In this document: in pieces, positions 21,750-33,750 of the stretch
Position numbering within the stretch: position 1 is the first letter of the stretch
How the letters are laid out: each line of letters starts with the position of its first letter
From: Petrolisthes cinctipes
Taxonomy: Eukaryota > Arthropoda > Malacostraca > Decapoda > Porcellanidae
Length of the DNA: 64,000 nucleotides
Direction of reading: 5' to 3'
NCBI GenBank assembly: GCA_033782935.1
Contig: JAWQEG010001220.1
Location: forward strand, 496,001-560,000
The notes under the pieces: generated by a model
What the model was told of the DNA's origin: nothing
What the model saw: only the letters and a program-made list of their open reading frames with translations
Databases searched by the model: none
Made by a program: the position numbers and the translations under genes

Positions 21750-22798
21750 TCATATAATGTATGTAACAGTTGGATTTAAATGACTGAGGATAAAATACTG
21801 GTGGAAAGCAGTTTTGAGGAAGTGCATTCCAAAGCGATGTGGTTCTGAGAATAAATGAATTCTGAAAAGCAGTAGTTCTACACTGGGGAGGAGAGATTGC
21901 GAAGTCATGGGCTGACCTGGTACAGTACCACGGGGAAAGATGCGATGAAGTGGCACGATTAGGGCAAGCTCATCCGATCATTTACCGTGATATTATCTAT
22001 AAAATAACGCAAAAAATGCAACATTTCTTCGGATGTGTAAGGGAGGGAATTAATTTGTGATTAGAAGGTTATTGATAATTCGTACAGCTTTAATTTGAAT
22101 TTTATTTAATTGCCTAAGTGTCAATTCCCCACATCCACTCCATAGTGGTGAGCAGTATTCCATCTGAGAACGAACATGACTCTTATAAATTACAGCTAAC
22201 TGCTCGTCAGTGAAAAATTCACGAACTCTGTAGAGAAGACCTAACTTTTTTGCGAGGCCTTTTTAGCAATTGAACGAACATGGGATGTCCAACTGAGGTT
22301 AGCACTGAGGGATACACCAAGGATATTAATACTTGAAGATAAGGGAATATTTGTATTATTGAAAGTTATGAGCGATCCAGAAGGGATTTGTCTATTGAAA
22401 AATTGAATGTATTAAGTTTTATTAGCATTAAAAGAGACCAAATTTGTCTGTCCCCATTCGTTGATTATGGATACGTCCTGATTTAAAGATATTGCAGTAT
22501 TAATTTTGGAGTTTAGAACATCAGTTTTTACGAATGGTAGATTAAGTGTGAATGAACTATGAAGTGTTGAGTCATCTGCATAAGAGTGGATAGGGTTGTG
22601 GGTGACATTTAAGAGATCATTAATGTTTATAAGGAACAAAGTTGGGGCCAAGACTGATCCCTGAGAGACGCCACCATTAATGGAAAGGAATGTTGAAAAA
22701 ATACCTTCTATCATAACACGGATTTTCCTGTTGTTGAAAATTGAGGAAATAAGTGGGACCAGTGATGTAAGACCATAGTTAGGAAGCTTGGATATCAA
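21750..22798 (-). pseudogene. LINE reverse transcriptase core and C-terminal region
   Basis: 22798-22412 contains GGVSQGSVLAPTLFLININDLL, the catalytic box YADDSTL and NLVSFNANKT. Downstream, minus-strand sequence in other frames still encodes phrases such as ILGVSLS, MEYCSPLWSG and AVRIINN that belong to the LINE C-terminal domain, ending with a stop at 21750. The first catalytic Asp region lies across the hAT insertion and is broken. Confidence 0.8.
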
Positions 22799-22842
22799 GG
22801 ATCGGTGCCATACTCTATCAAAGGCCTTGGAGATGTCTAGAG

Positions 22843-23528
22843 CAGTGGTTCTTAACCTTTTTCAATATATGCACCCCTTTCAAATCAGCAGTCAGTTCTC
22901 GCACCCCTCGATTGCTGAAAAAAAAAAAAAAAATGCTAAAACTGAAATACGTGGTTTTTATAAGTACATTTGTAGCCATCACAATACATTCCATGAAAGT
23001 ATTGTAATGGCTACACCGCTACAGTAATGATTTATGTTATATAAACCGACCATTTAAATACATGTGAAGAAAGCAAAATCAGAAATGATTCACAACCAAT
23101 CCTCCACCCTACTGTATATGTATCAATAAGAAAAAGTTATTAAAACAGAGAAACCATAAATCACTCAAACAGAGGTCTGCGTGTTAATGGTGCTGGAGGG
23201 TGGTGACGATAACCTCCCTCCCTCTGTGTCACCTACGTGTCCTCCCTCCCTCTGTGTCACCTATACGTGTCCTCCCTCCCTCGTTCCTCCGAATCACATA
23301 CATATTTACTCGAGTCTGTTGCAACGTTGGCACTTCATTAGGAAATTAGGTGTAGGTTTTTCTCTAGCTCAAAACACTGCTGTAGCAAAAAGATTATTTT
23401 TTTTTGCAGAAAAAAATAACATGCGTATATAAAAATATAATTTGCTTTAATTATGCCCATCCTAGCACCCCCTAGAAACCGGCCTCGCACCACCTAGGGG
23501 TGCGAGCACCCCTGGTTAAGAACCACTG
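22843..23528. mobile_element. Non-autonomous hAT element with 8-bp TSD
   Basis: The termini are CAGTGGTTCTTAACC and its exact inverse GGTTAAGAACCACTG, the classic hAT end. The 8-base duplication GTCTAGAG flanks it at 22835-22842 and 23529-23536. It is 686 bp, AT-rich inside, and has no transposase. It split the LINE RT, so it is younger than the LINE. Confidence 0.93.
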
Positions 23529-23801
23529 GTCTAGAGCTATTGTATGAGTTTCACCATGCTGATCTATTGACTGAAAATTTTTATGTGTAATATAGCTGAG
23601 TATGTCGGCAGTGGATCGTCCGTGCCTGAATCCATATTGTTTATCGTTTATCAGTTTATTGGTTTCGAGATGTTTGGTTATGTGATTATTGATTACGATT
23701 TCAAATACTTAATCCAGAATGGAAGTAATAGCTATTGGTCTGTAATTAGTTGGATCAGATGAGGTACCTTTTTTAGGCACTAGGTAGCTATTTGCTTCTT
23801 T

Positions 23802-24578
23802 TCAGGTTCTAGGGAAAGAGGCAGTCCGAATACATAAACGGAATAGTTTAGAAAGATTGGGAGCCAGTTCTGAGGAGCATTCTTTTAGGACAAAGGGAGG
23901 GATTTCATCTGAGCCAGGGGCTTTGTCAGAAATTAAGTTATCTATGATTCTTTTAACTTGTTTGGTCCGGATCTTCAAAGTGGGAATTTCTGGGGAATCA
24001 ATATTGAGTACGGGGACATTCTGTTGCCTATCTTCCATGGTTGAGTTAGTGGAAAATATTCTGGCAAGGATGTTGGCTTTTCCACGTGGGTCACTTACTA
24101 GTTTACCTATTGGAAATTTTAAAGTTGGTATGGATGATGCTTTATTGAAATTGGAATAGAAAGAATTAAGAGATGACCAAATTTTTTTATTGTAATTGGA
24201 ATTATTTAATAATTTGTTTGCCTGTTTATGAAGGAAGTTAAATTTGGCCAAACCTGTTTCCACTTTAGCATGATTTCTAACAATTTTGAAATAGTTATAT
24301 GATTCTAATGTTCTTGATTTCGTGTATGCATTATAGGCTATTGCTTTTTGTGATATTGCTCGGGCGCAATTATGGTCAAACCATTTTTGGGAGTCAGATC
24401 TTTTGTTGTATTTCTGGGAAAGTATGAAAAGTTCCATTCCGATTTTGATGAAATCAGTGATATGGTTTAGAGTGCGGTTTGAATCGTTTGAAAAAAATGA
24501 TCGCCAAGGAATGTCAACTATATAATTTCTGAATCCCTCCCAATCCGCCATGTCATAGTGCCACTTTGTCACCGTCAC
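23802..24578 (-). pseudogene. LINE linker and first RT block
   Basis: A 258-residue open piece holding the region between endonuclease and RT (YNAYTKSRT...YNYFKIVRN) and ending in ISDKAPGSDEIPPFVLKE and LFRLCIRTASFP, the first conserved RT block. The frame is lost at 23801. Confidence 0.8.
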
Positions 24579-24692
24579 GTGACGCGTTCGGAGTGGGTTG
24601 GAGTTTGGGACGTAGAGAAAGAGGCCTTTATGAGGCAGTGGTCAGATGTACCGAGTGGTGACAATACTTCTGTAACATAGTCAACTTGGTTA

Positions 24693-25372
24693 TTAGATAA
24701 GAATAAATATAGTAAGTATGGGATTATGGTCAGGGTTGTCTGGTATGTGAGTCGGTTGCTTTATAAGTTGAGTGAGATTAAATGAGTCAGCGAACAGCTC
24801 ACATTCAAGCCCAGAATCATCAGTTCTGGCCGAATGAATGAACCATTCAACATTATGGACGTTGAAATCACCCAAATGATAATTTCAGAGGCGTGGTTAA
24901 TATCAAGGTTACCGAGTGGAGATGATAAAGAGTCAAAGAGGTTTGGGTCTGGAGTAGCATTTGGGGATCGGTAAACACAACAGATATATTTGGTTTGATT
25001 TGAAGATTGTAATTTGTAAATGGAATAATCAAAGTTAGGTGATGTAAAGTTGATTAGACTGTCCAGGGTTAGTTCAGATTTAGTGAAACAACAAATACCG
25101 CCCTTAGACCTAAAGTTATGGTGAAATTGGTACCGGTAGCTAGGAAAGTTGAAGATGGAGGGATCAGTAGTAGGTGAAGTTTGGGTTTCTGTGAGAAAAA
25201 GTAGGCTGGGGGATTGGGCTTCTAGAAACTGGTGAACGGAATTGAGATTTGAAAGAAGTCCACGAATGTTCGCAAAGTAAATTGCGTATCTACACTGACG
25301 AGCTGACACAGTTACTTGATGACGACCGGGAGAGCCCTGCGTTTGCAGTCCTACCCTGCCGTGGGTGGTCAT
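24693..25372 (-). pseudogene. LINE endonuclease, frameshifted
   Basis: FANIRGLLSNLNSV (metal-binding Asn), FLTETQT (catalytic Glu), GGICCF and CCVYRSPN are present in one frame; GDFNVHNVEW lies in another after a frame change near 24870. An upstream frame (25588-25373) ends in TAG directly before this frame's ATG, in the same phase; whether it is part of the element is unclear. Confidence 0.78.
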
Positions 25373-25685
25373 CTAAGATACCACCGCGTTTGCATTTAAT
25401 TTTGTAGATGCCATGATTTTGAGGTCTAGAATTGTTCGTGCAATTTGAAGTGTTGTGATGTGTGAAGAATTGTGTGTATGGAGAGGATAGTGAGTGTAGT
25501 GCTTATTTGGTATGGTTATGTGTGTGTATTTATTGGGTTTTCCTGGAGCCCAAGTGTGTGGGAGGCAGAAAGGTATATGGTCCAGCAACCGTGGCCTGGG
25601 AGAGAAAATAGTACCTAGGAATACATGAGTCTCCCGTTACCCCGGTGGTAGTACTGCCCTGGCTCGTGGCTGCCTACCCCTCCTA

Positions 25686-25920
25686 CCTTAAATAAATAAA
25701 TAAATGTACAACTATAAACGTTCCCCAGAAAAAAAGTTGAAAATTTAACGTTTGACCCCAAATGTAAAATAAATAAAAAAGTATATGCAGTTATAAATGT
25801 TCTCCAGTAAAGAAAATAATGTTTGAAAATTTGAAAAAAAATATATATATAAACAACTAAAGACGTTCTCCAGGAATACATAAAAAAGTTTGAAATTAAT
25901 TCATATATAAAAACATTTGG
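25686..25920. repeat. About 75-bp degenerate tandem repeat, three copies
   Basis: Three successive units share the pattern ACAACTATAAACGTTCCCCAG followed by an A-rich run and GTTTGAAAATT. Divergence between units is about a quarter of positions by eye. Confidence 0.6.
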
Positions 25921-25953
25921 TTCTGCCCAACTGAAAACATGAGTCCATACCAA

Positions 25954-26760
25954 ATATTCGTGATAAATTAATTACCCCCAATTACACGACCGCAACTCAT
26001 TAACAAACAGTGGTAGGTGAGTTAAGGGACCCTGTGATATAGTCAGAAAATTGGAGGTAAATGAGTAAATGAGTAAATGAATGTTGTGCGGTCCTAAGAA
26101 CCGGACGTGTCCTCCCCGAGCTCCGCCTTCCTTCTCCAACTATCCTTTCTTTTTTAAACAAACGAACCCTTCATATCATCACATTTCATCAAGATAAGTA
26201 TCGAGATTGTTTGTTCTGGCTCTGGCTCAGCTGGCTGTCATCTTACGTCATCTTTTCCTTGTTTTTATTACTGTTTTTATTGTTTTTTAAATTTACACAG
26301 ACCCTCCCTGTGACCGACCCTCACCTGATAATATTGTCCCTCACCCCTCAATTTTTTACTGTTTTTAATAATATAGTTTTTTTTCAGTGTATTTTACCAT
26401 CCTTTTATCATTTGTATACCCCCTTTTAGTAAAACCCATAGGTTTTATTATTAATCCTCTTTTTCATATAACTTACTCTTGACGTGAGTTTGTTTGTTTA
26501 CATTTTATATCTTCCTGCAGCCGAGCAGACTGTCTCGGTACAGGGGTGAGTTTGTATTGTCTATTTATATTGGTGCTTCATAAACATGTACAGACATACC
26601 CCACACAAAACAACATACACATGTACACTAACAATATTCTACACATATTGCTCACTAGTTTTAATACTCTACAACAATGACAATAAAAACACTGGGTTGC
26701 ACACATACCAACACACCAGACTCACTAACACCAGACATCTACACCCACACTTCCATATAC
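25954..26760. other. Fragment of hairpin element and probable LINE leader
   Basis: 26022-26058 matches one terminus of the type B hairpin family (TTAAGGGACCCTGTGATATA). The rest, up to the start of the LINE's finger domain, holds no convincing gene and is likely the untranslated leader of the plus-strand LINE that follows. Confidence 0.5.
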
Positions 26761-26769
26761 ACACACCTG

Positions 26770-27045
26770 TTCGGGAACCTGGGCACCCCAAAGGGCCCTC
26801 AAGGGTTAAAGGTGGCTCGCCTCGGCAATCTCCGGGGTGCCCTGTTGCTCCTTATGTTGTGTGGCGACACAGGGGCTCTGATCAACCCTGGCCCCCGCGC
26901 CCCAAAGTACCCCTGTCAGCTGTGCCGACAGGTGGTCAAATGGGGCCAGCGGGCCATCCAGTGCGATCGCTGCTGTGAGGTTTCCCAGCATTCAGGCTGG
27001 TATTTTGTCAGCTGTGTTGGGGGCTTCACGGCGGCGTTCGACTGA
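26770..27045 (+). pseudogene. LINE N-terminal segment: degenerate 2A-like motif and PHD-like finger
   Basis: A hydrophobic run (LLLLML) is followed by CGDTGALINPGP at about 26860-26895, then YPCQLCRQVV...IQCDRC, a PHD-type zinc-finger pattern. In several CR1/L2-type LINEs a leucine-rich stretch, GD-x-x-x-NPGP and such a finger occur in exactly this order, where NPGP can act as a 2A ribosome-skipping peptide. Here the spacing before NPGP is off, so function is doubtful. Confidence 0.6.
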
Positions 27046-27469
27046 TTGGAGGGTCGGAGCCTTTCGTGGATCTGCTGGGACTGTGGTGCGCCCAATCTTA
27101 CCTCCTCCCTTTTCACTCCCCAATACACTACACCAATAGATTTAGCTTATTAGACACCTCCACTTCATCTCCACCACCACCCACAACCCACAACACACCT
27201 CCACCATTAGATAGGATCACCCGACGTTTAGGTAGACGCAACAGGGACAATTCCTCCCCTACACAAAACCGACAGCAAGACATGACTTCCCTTAACTCCG
27301 CATCATCCACTCCTCCACTCCCAAACCATTCTACACCCAACCAGACTCTGCATAGTGCACTCTCATTCTCCATAACGCCAATCACCATCCCCAATATATA
27401 ATCCATCCTCACACCCTATTCTACCACCAACACCACACTCGACTCCATCACTCCTAAAAAACTGTCTTC

Positions 27470-28451
27470 CCTCCGTACCCTAATCATCAATTTCCGCAGC
27501 ATCATTAACAAAAGAGCCGCTTTTCACCAAACCCTCCAGACCTATGACCTCGACATTATTATAGGGACAGAGACCTGGCTCACACCTGACATCCAGGACA
27601 GTGAAATCTTCCCGACAGACAGTCCCTATAATATGACCGTACACAGGAAGGACAGAATAGACGATAACCATGGCGGAGTCCTAATTGCGACAAAGCCAGG
27701 ACAAGTTGCGACCCCAGCCACCGAACTGAACGCGGACTCCGAAATCATATGGACTATATTACAGATACAGGGCTGCAGGACACTCTTTATAGGATCTTTT
27801 TATCGTCCCCCAAATTCAAGCATAGAATACCTGCAGACCCTTGACGATTGTTTATCTAAAATTGACCCCTCCAAAAATATATGGTTGGCTGGTGACTTTA
27901 ACCTTCCCGACATAAACTGGACAGCTCAGGCGACACTGGACAATTCCACCCATGAAGGCGACTTACTATTACAGACTGATAGGAAACTCTTACATGAAAA
28001 TTTTATTGACATCATTAACACCCACTCACTTACTCAAACAGTGCTCGAACCAACACGCACACAAGTCAGTGTAGAAAGACATAATCCTAACATAAGACAC
28101 GGGGTCACATCCAACATATTAGACTTATTTCTCACAAACAACATTTCCTTAATTACACGGACACGAGTACTACTTGGTCTTAGTGACCATGAGATGGTAC
28201 TCATTGATTCAAACATCAAGCCAACAACACAAAAACAATTACCCAGGACAATTTACATGTACAACAGAGCTGACATGGGTGGCATTACCCAAGACTTAAT
28301 TGAATTTCGTGACTCGTTCCTTGACTCAGACCCAATGGCCAGCTCTGTGGAAACAAACTGGACCAGACTTCGTGACTTTATACGTGACACAATGGACAAG
28401 CACATACCCACGAAAACCATCACACATTACCATGGTACAATAGACAATTAA
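27470..28451 (+). pseudogene. LINE endonuclease
   Basis: The frame starts near FRSIINKRAA, continues with TETWLT (catalytic Glu), GGVLIATK, FYRPPNS, AGDFNLPDINW (catalytic Asp/Asn) and GLSDHEMV (catalytic Asp-His). All the main active-site residues are present. The opening third has no start codon in frame, and the frame ends at 28451 by a single-base shift into the linker. Confidence 0.85.
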
Positions 28452-28459
28452 AAAGAATA

Positions 28460-29530
28460 CACAGAAACAAGGTAAAGGTATACAACAGAGCAAAACGATA
28501 CGATACAGAACACTGGTTAGAATACAAATATATACAGAAAACACTACAGAAAGAAACTAAACAAGCAGAAACTAAATACACATCCACTTTCCTCGCAGAC
28601 AACACACAAAACCACAAAAAAATCTTCGGCTTTTTTAAAGCACGCAAACAAGACTCGACCAGTATTACAACATTACTACACAAACATTTTTGGGTTACAC
28701 ACCCACAAGACAAAGCCGACGCCCTTAACACACAATTCCAGTCCGTTTTTACCCATGAACATGAACACTTATCAGACATGCCAACACCATCACACCCACC
28801 TATCCCTCCCATTCATATAAACACCCAAGGAATTGAGAACCTTTTATCTGAGGTAGACATACACAAAGCGACTGGACCAGACAATATACCCTGCAGGATA
28901 TTGAAAGCTAACGCCAACGTTCTTGCCCCTGTCCTGCAGGTTATATTCTCACAGACTTTACAGACCGGTGAACTCCCTCAAGACTGGCTTTTGGCAAATG
29001 TGATCCCAACTTTTAAATCCGGAGACAGAACCCTTCTCTTTAATTAAAGACCAATTTCACTTTCCTCAGTCCCCTGCAAAATTTTAGAACACACAATTCA
29101 TAGACATGTAATGGACCATTTTGATAGGCAAAATATACTGACTGACAATCAACAAGGTTTTTGGCCTAAACGCTCGTGTGAGACGCAGCTACTGGTAACT
29201 ACTCATGACAACTTGCAGTCCCTCAATGACACAAAAATTAGACAAGTTGACGCCATAGTATTAGACTTTGCCAAAGCCTTCGACAAAGTCCCTCACCATA
29301 GACTACTACACAAGTTAGAATTCTATGGCATACAGGGACAATTTCTTCACTGGATTAGAACGTTCTTGGCTACCAGAAAGCAACGAGTAGTTCTTGATGG
29401 TAGTCAGTCTCCACCTGTTCCTGTGACCTCTGGGGTACCCCAGGGCACTGTCCAGAGCCCCTTTCTCTTCCTTTCATACTTTAATGACCTCCCACTCTCA
29501 CTTTCCTCTACCACTAGACCAGTCCATTCC
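28460..29530 (+). pseudogene. LINE reverse transcriptase, missing YADD
   Basis: ATGPDNIPCRILK, an in-frame TAA at 29045-29047, then RPISLSS (just after the stop), DNQQGFWPKRSCETQL, VLDFAKAFDKVPHHRLL (first catalytic Asp) and SGVPQGTV. The sequence then departs from the RT pattern, so the second catalytic pair and the thumb are lost. Confidence 0.85.
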
Positions 29531-29782
29531 CCCCTTCATGAATTCTCAACATTCATGTGGCTCCCCTGCATATTTTCCCAAATCCCACCCCGCCAATAAA
29601 AAAAGGTTTAAATAAAATAAAAACAAAATGTTGATGAAGAGAAAGAACACTTGCTTTATTTAAGTCTTCTGCCAGGACAGAGTGATGCAAGTTTTTTTTT
29701 TTTTGTCCATGGCAAGAATTGTATAATTTGTGACAGCCCGCCATTCCCCCCTTAAATTCTTGCCATGGACCCCTTGGGGTGT

Positions 29783-31098
29783 GTATACATGTGTGTGTGT
29801 GTGTGTGTGTTTATGTGTATAGACATGTGTGTGTGTGTGTGTGTTTATGTGTATAGACATGTGTGTGTGTGTGTGTGTTTATGTGTATAGACATGTGTGT
29901 GTGTGTGTGTGTGTTTATGTGTATAGACATGTGTGTGTGTGTGTGTGTTTATGTGTATAGACATGTGTGTGTGTGTGTGTGTTTATGTGTATAGACATGT
30001 GTGTGTGTGTGTGTGTTTATGTGTATAGACATGTGTGTGTGTGTGTGTTTATGTGTATAGACATGTGTGTGTGTGTGTGTGTTTATGTGTATAGACATGT
30101 GTGTGTGTGTGTGTGTTTATGTGTATAGACATGTGTGTGTGTGTGTGTTTATGTGTATAGACATGTGTGTGTGTGTGTGTGTTTATGTGTATAGACATGT
30201 GTGTGTGTGTGTGTGTTTATGTGTATAGACATGTGTGTGTGTGTGTGTGTTTATGTGTATAGACATGTGTGTGTGTGTGTGTGTTTATGTGTATAGACAT
30301 GTGTGTGTGTGTGTGTGTTTATGTGTATAGACATGTGTGTGTGTGTGTGTTTATGTGTATAGACATGTGTGTGTGTGTGTGTGTGTTTATGTGTATATAC
30401 ATGTGTGTGTGTGTGTGTGTTTATGTGTATAGACATGTGTGTGTGTGTGTGTGTTTATGTGTATAGACATGTGTGTGTGTGTGTGTGTTTATGTGTATAG
30501 ACATGTGTGTGTGTGTGTGTGTTTATGTGTATAGACATGTGTGTGTGTGTGTGTGTTTATGTGTATAGACATGTGTGTGTGTGTGTGTGTTTATGTGTAT
30601 AGACATGTGTGTGTGTGTGTGTGTTTATGTGTATAGACATGTGTGTGTGTGTGTGTTTATGTGTATAGACATGTGTGTGTGTGTGTGTGTTTATGTGTAT
30701 AGACATGTGTGTGTGTGTGTGTGTTTATGTGTATAGACATGTGTGTGTGTGTGTGTGTTTATGTGTATAGACATGTGTGTGTGTGTGTGTGTTTATGTGT
30801 ATAGACATGTGTGTGTGTGTGTGTGTTTATGTGTATAGACATGTGTGTGTGTGTGTGTGTTTATGTGTATAGACATGTGTGTGTGTGTGTGTGTTTATGT
30901 GTATATACATGTGTGTGTGTGTGTGTGTTTATGTGTATAGACATGTGTGTGTGTGTGTGTTTATGTGTATAGACATGTGTGTGTGTGTGTGTGTTTATGT
31001 GTATAGACATGTGTGTGTGTTTATGTGTATAGACATGTGTGTGTGTTTATGTGTATAGACATGTGTGTGTGTGTGTGTGTGTGTGTTTATGTGTATAT
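29783..31098. repeat. (TG)n-based 34-bp minisatellite, about 38 copies
   Basis: The unit is a run of TG, then TTTATGTGTATAGACATG. Length varies by two-base steps in the TG part. The array resumes for about 30 bases at 41485-41513 (ACATGTGAATGTGTGTATGTG), beyond the gypsy element, which shows that the gypsy inserted into it. Confidence 0.95.
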
Positions 31099-31644
31099 TG
31101 TTATGACCAGTGTAGTAGAGGTCTAGAGGTTTATCACTGATTACCACATTGGCCAACAAAAACAGGTGATGAAAAAGGTTTTTACTATAAAACATATATT
31201 AACAAGATTTCACCACAACCCAGACTTAACCTACGAACCATAATAATAATCAAATCCCGAAAGAATATGGAACAATGGGGAGTGAGCAAGTTACTAACAC
31301 ATGATCTAAGAAATAACATAGAAGAAATAACACACTATATGGGCTAGCACATTATACAGACACATTTATATACAGTAGACACTAATTATATAATAGAGAC
31401 ACTCCCAATTGGATAAATAGCAACACAATATACTTATCAAGGGACGAGATAGAATATTTAACTCCAGCTGTCGCCCAACGCCAGGAGAAGTGATCAGACC
31501 TCGCTGTGTGGTGAGACTGACTAACAACAAAACTATGGGCCACTATGTCAGCTCAGTTGAAGCCCGGTTTGTTTCCTTAAGAACTGGTTAGGGGTCGAGC
31601 CAACGATCTTCAGCCCGGCTGATAGTTTGGCGTGGCGAACCATA
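31099..31644 (-). repeat. Gypsy 3' LTR, main part
   Basis: Starts TGTTATGACC on the plus strand. The other end is the 14 bases at 39063-39076 (GTAGGGTTGTTACA), giving a 560-bp LTR with TG...CA ends once the DIRS is discounted. The last 97 bases have a counterpart at 41384-41480, the remains of the 5' LTR. Confidence 0.85.
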
Positions 31645-31904
31645 TTAGTGCATTTGTCGCGGCTTCTGGCCGCTTAAATTGTATTTATTGGTTGTGAAAC
31701 CAGCACAGCTGGATTGCTATAGAATACGCCCCTTCACAAGCCCAGGCCCCGTATAGGCATAATCTGGGTTGGAAGGGTCAATTCCGTGACGTTCATCAGA
31801 AGTAAATAAAATTCAAATCTGGCGCTGTACTGATAGTGGAGCCACCTGGTGGTGGCGCGGTGAGGTATTAAGCTCCTCCTCCGCTGAATACCGCTCGCTC
31901 ACTC
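31645..31904 (+). repeat. DIRS left inverted terminal repeat
   Basis: Bases from about 31691 (ATTGGTTGTGAAACCAGCAC) to 31904 are the reverse complement of 38840-39062 with few mismatches. The left copy has about 46 extra outer bases (TTAGTGCATTTGTCGCGG and on). An extended ITR on one side is a known DIRS feature. Confidence 0.9.
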
Positions 31905-31958
31905 CAATGAGAAAGAAGTGAATGCCTGCCGCATCGGGAGGTGGGTGGGACAGTAAAA

Positions 31959-32060
31959 GCTGTGCTGGTTTCACAACCAATAAATACAATTTAAGCGGCC
32001 AGAAGCCGCGACAAATGCACTATTATTGGTATAGTGAAACCAGCACAGCTGGATTGCTAT
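31959..32060. repeat. DIRS internal complementary region
   Basis: 31959-32019 is the inverse of the outer left end (31645-31713). 32020-32060 is the inverse of the outer right end (39021-39062). The two halves meet at GCACTATTATTGG, bringing the complements of both element termini together, as needed to template the circular DIRS intermediate. Confidence 0.9.
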
Positions 32061-32622
32061 GCATGCGATGCGGTAGGTGGGAGGTGAGGTGGAGGCAATC
32101 ACGTGCTAGTTAAGAGTGGTTGAGAGCGGAGGGCAGGAAAGGTAACCGAGCCCGGTGAGGCAGAAGCTAACGCCCCTCCCGACACTGGCTAGGTGAGTAG
32201 CCGTGGTGGGGTAGTAGTAGCTTATACCATATACCCGTAGACCATTCTGTTATAGACCAGAATTGTTACACATAAAGTCTTTATAGGCAGACTCGAGGGT
32301 TCGGGTCTAGGAGAGGAGGGGGGAGGTGACCATGGCAACCCCCCCCCCTTTATTCAAGTCTTCTGAGTTAGGGCTATGGCCCTCACTCAGGTAATGTGAT
32401 CCCGAGGGGATGAAGGAGGACACTAGGATCCAGATATCCTGTGTAATAATATATCCTGTCACTCATCATAGTAAAGTAATTGTTTGGAAAATGAATACAC
32501 AAGAATTCCGTAACAATGTAATTTATTTTTGTCTTTCCCTCACCATATGTACACGTAAAGAATGGGGATGAGCATGAAGCTGTACAAGATGTGGATGAGG
32601 TATGGGATGATAGTGACGGGAC
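32061..32622 (-). other. DIRS 3' region
   Basis: Non-coding sequence between the recombinase stop and the internal complementary region. It contains an imperfect hairpin (CTGAGT...ACTCAG) at about 32366-32393 and a run of C at 32339-32347. No gene seen. Confidence 0.6.
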
Positions 32623-33750
32623 TTAAGTCACCCGACCTTTTCTCTTCGGGCGGCCCCTCCCCCCCATGTGTCTCCCGCGGGGACCCTGGGGAATAGAAGG
32701 TGGAGTACCCATAGCCACACAGGGGGTAGGGGAGAGCGAGTGGAACAGGTACCTCGTCCTGAAGGAGGAAGTGGAAGCCCAGCCCCCCAAATCCCTGACC
32801 CTCTCCACCGAGTGAGTCCTGAGGAAGGCGAGGGAGGCGGCCACGCCCCTAACGCTGTGAGCCCTCGGGGCGTGTCCGGGATCCCCGTTCTCTATCACTC
32901 GGCAGAGAAGGCGAGCGATTGACCTAGGGAAGAGAGGGTTACCGGACATAGAGTTGTAGAAGAGGTGGTCCGGAGAAGCCCCTCTCGTCGCCTCCACGTA
33001 TGCTACAAAGGCGTGGACTGGGCAGAGGGGGTGGAAATTTCCATCCCTCAGGAACGAGGGTACTGCGAGAGGGCCAATTCTGTCGTCAGCCTGCTCGTTC
33101 TTAGCTAGAAAAGCAGGAGAGGGGGAGATGGTTAAGGAAGTAAGGTTAGGGGTTACGGAAGAAAAGGCTGTGTGACGGGTCAGGGCTGCCAACTGAGATG
33201 CCCTGTAACCTGTAGCTAAGGCGAGCAGGAAGAGAGCTTTCTGGAGGAGGTGACAAACCTCCAGAGGGACCCCCTCGAAGGTCAGGTAGGAAAGGACGCG
33301 GTGAAGGGACCAGGAGGGTGTCTGGTCCCGGTGAGGTGCGGTCCCCATCCTCAGGAAAGAGAGAGGCCTCTCCGAAACCTTAATGTTAAAACCCAGGAGG
33401 AGGGGATCAGACAGGGCTGCGTGATGCACAAGCACCGTCGCCGGGGCCCTGTTGGTGGAATCGGCGAGCCACGTGAGGAATTACAGGACTGTGTCCTCCG
33501 AGATGACCCTGGAGGGGTGTCTTCGCAAGAAGTCCTGGAATCTTTTCCAGCACGATTCGTATTGTCGCACCGACGACTGACGATGAGCCCTCAACATCTT
33601 GTCCACTGTCTCCTTAGTGAACCTTTTGCTGAGGACTCCCCGTAGAAACTCCAAGCGTGTAGTTTCAGTGACGCTTGGAGTGGTGCAGACAGGGTGCTGG
33701 AGAGGCACGCCGATCCCAACTGAAGGGGATGAGGGCACCACCGGGACAAC
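32623..33750 (-). pseudogene. DIRS tyrosine recombinase, one in-frame stop
   Basis: The N-terminal core-binding part (about 33690-33484, LEFLRGVLSKRF...MLRAHRQSSVRQYESCWKRF) overlaps the end of the RT frame. The catalytic part (33480-32623) holds the box I Arg in TGYRASQLAALT, HSVRGVAASLAF (His-X2-Arg) and the Tyr in FRTRYLF. This enzyme would integrate the circular DNA by recombination. A TAA at 33481-33483 interrupts an otherwise continuous frame, so this copy is probably inactive unless read through. Confidence 0.88.

Larger units (their letters stand above)
26060..29590 (+). mobile_element. Plus-strand LINE with PHD-like finger, 3'-truncated
   Basis: A Cys-rich finger (26780-27045), endonuclease (about 27470-28440) and RT (28460-29510) lie in order on the plus strand. 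The frame changes near 27050 and 28430. RT stops short of the catalytic YADD box: after GVPQGTVQSPFLFLSYFNDL unrelated sequence begins at about 29515. The left boundary is approximate. A minisatellite follows. Confidence 0.8.

Noticed and set aside
25367..25380. TAG directly followed by ATG in the LINE at 25372, like a stop-start or readthrough signal
   Set aside because: The upstream frame has no recognisable ORF1 domain and the element is degraded, so coincidence is more likely.
29783..31094. Frames encoding Val-Cys or His-Thr repeats
   Set aside because: Fortuitous reading of the (TG)n minisatellite.
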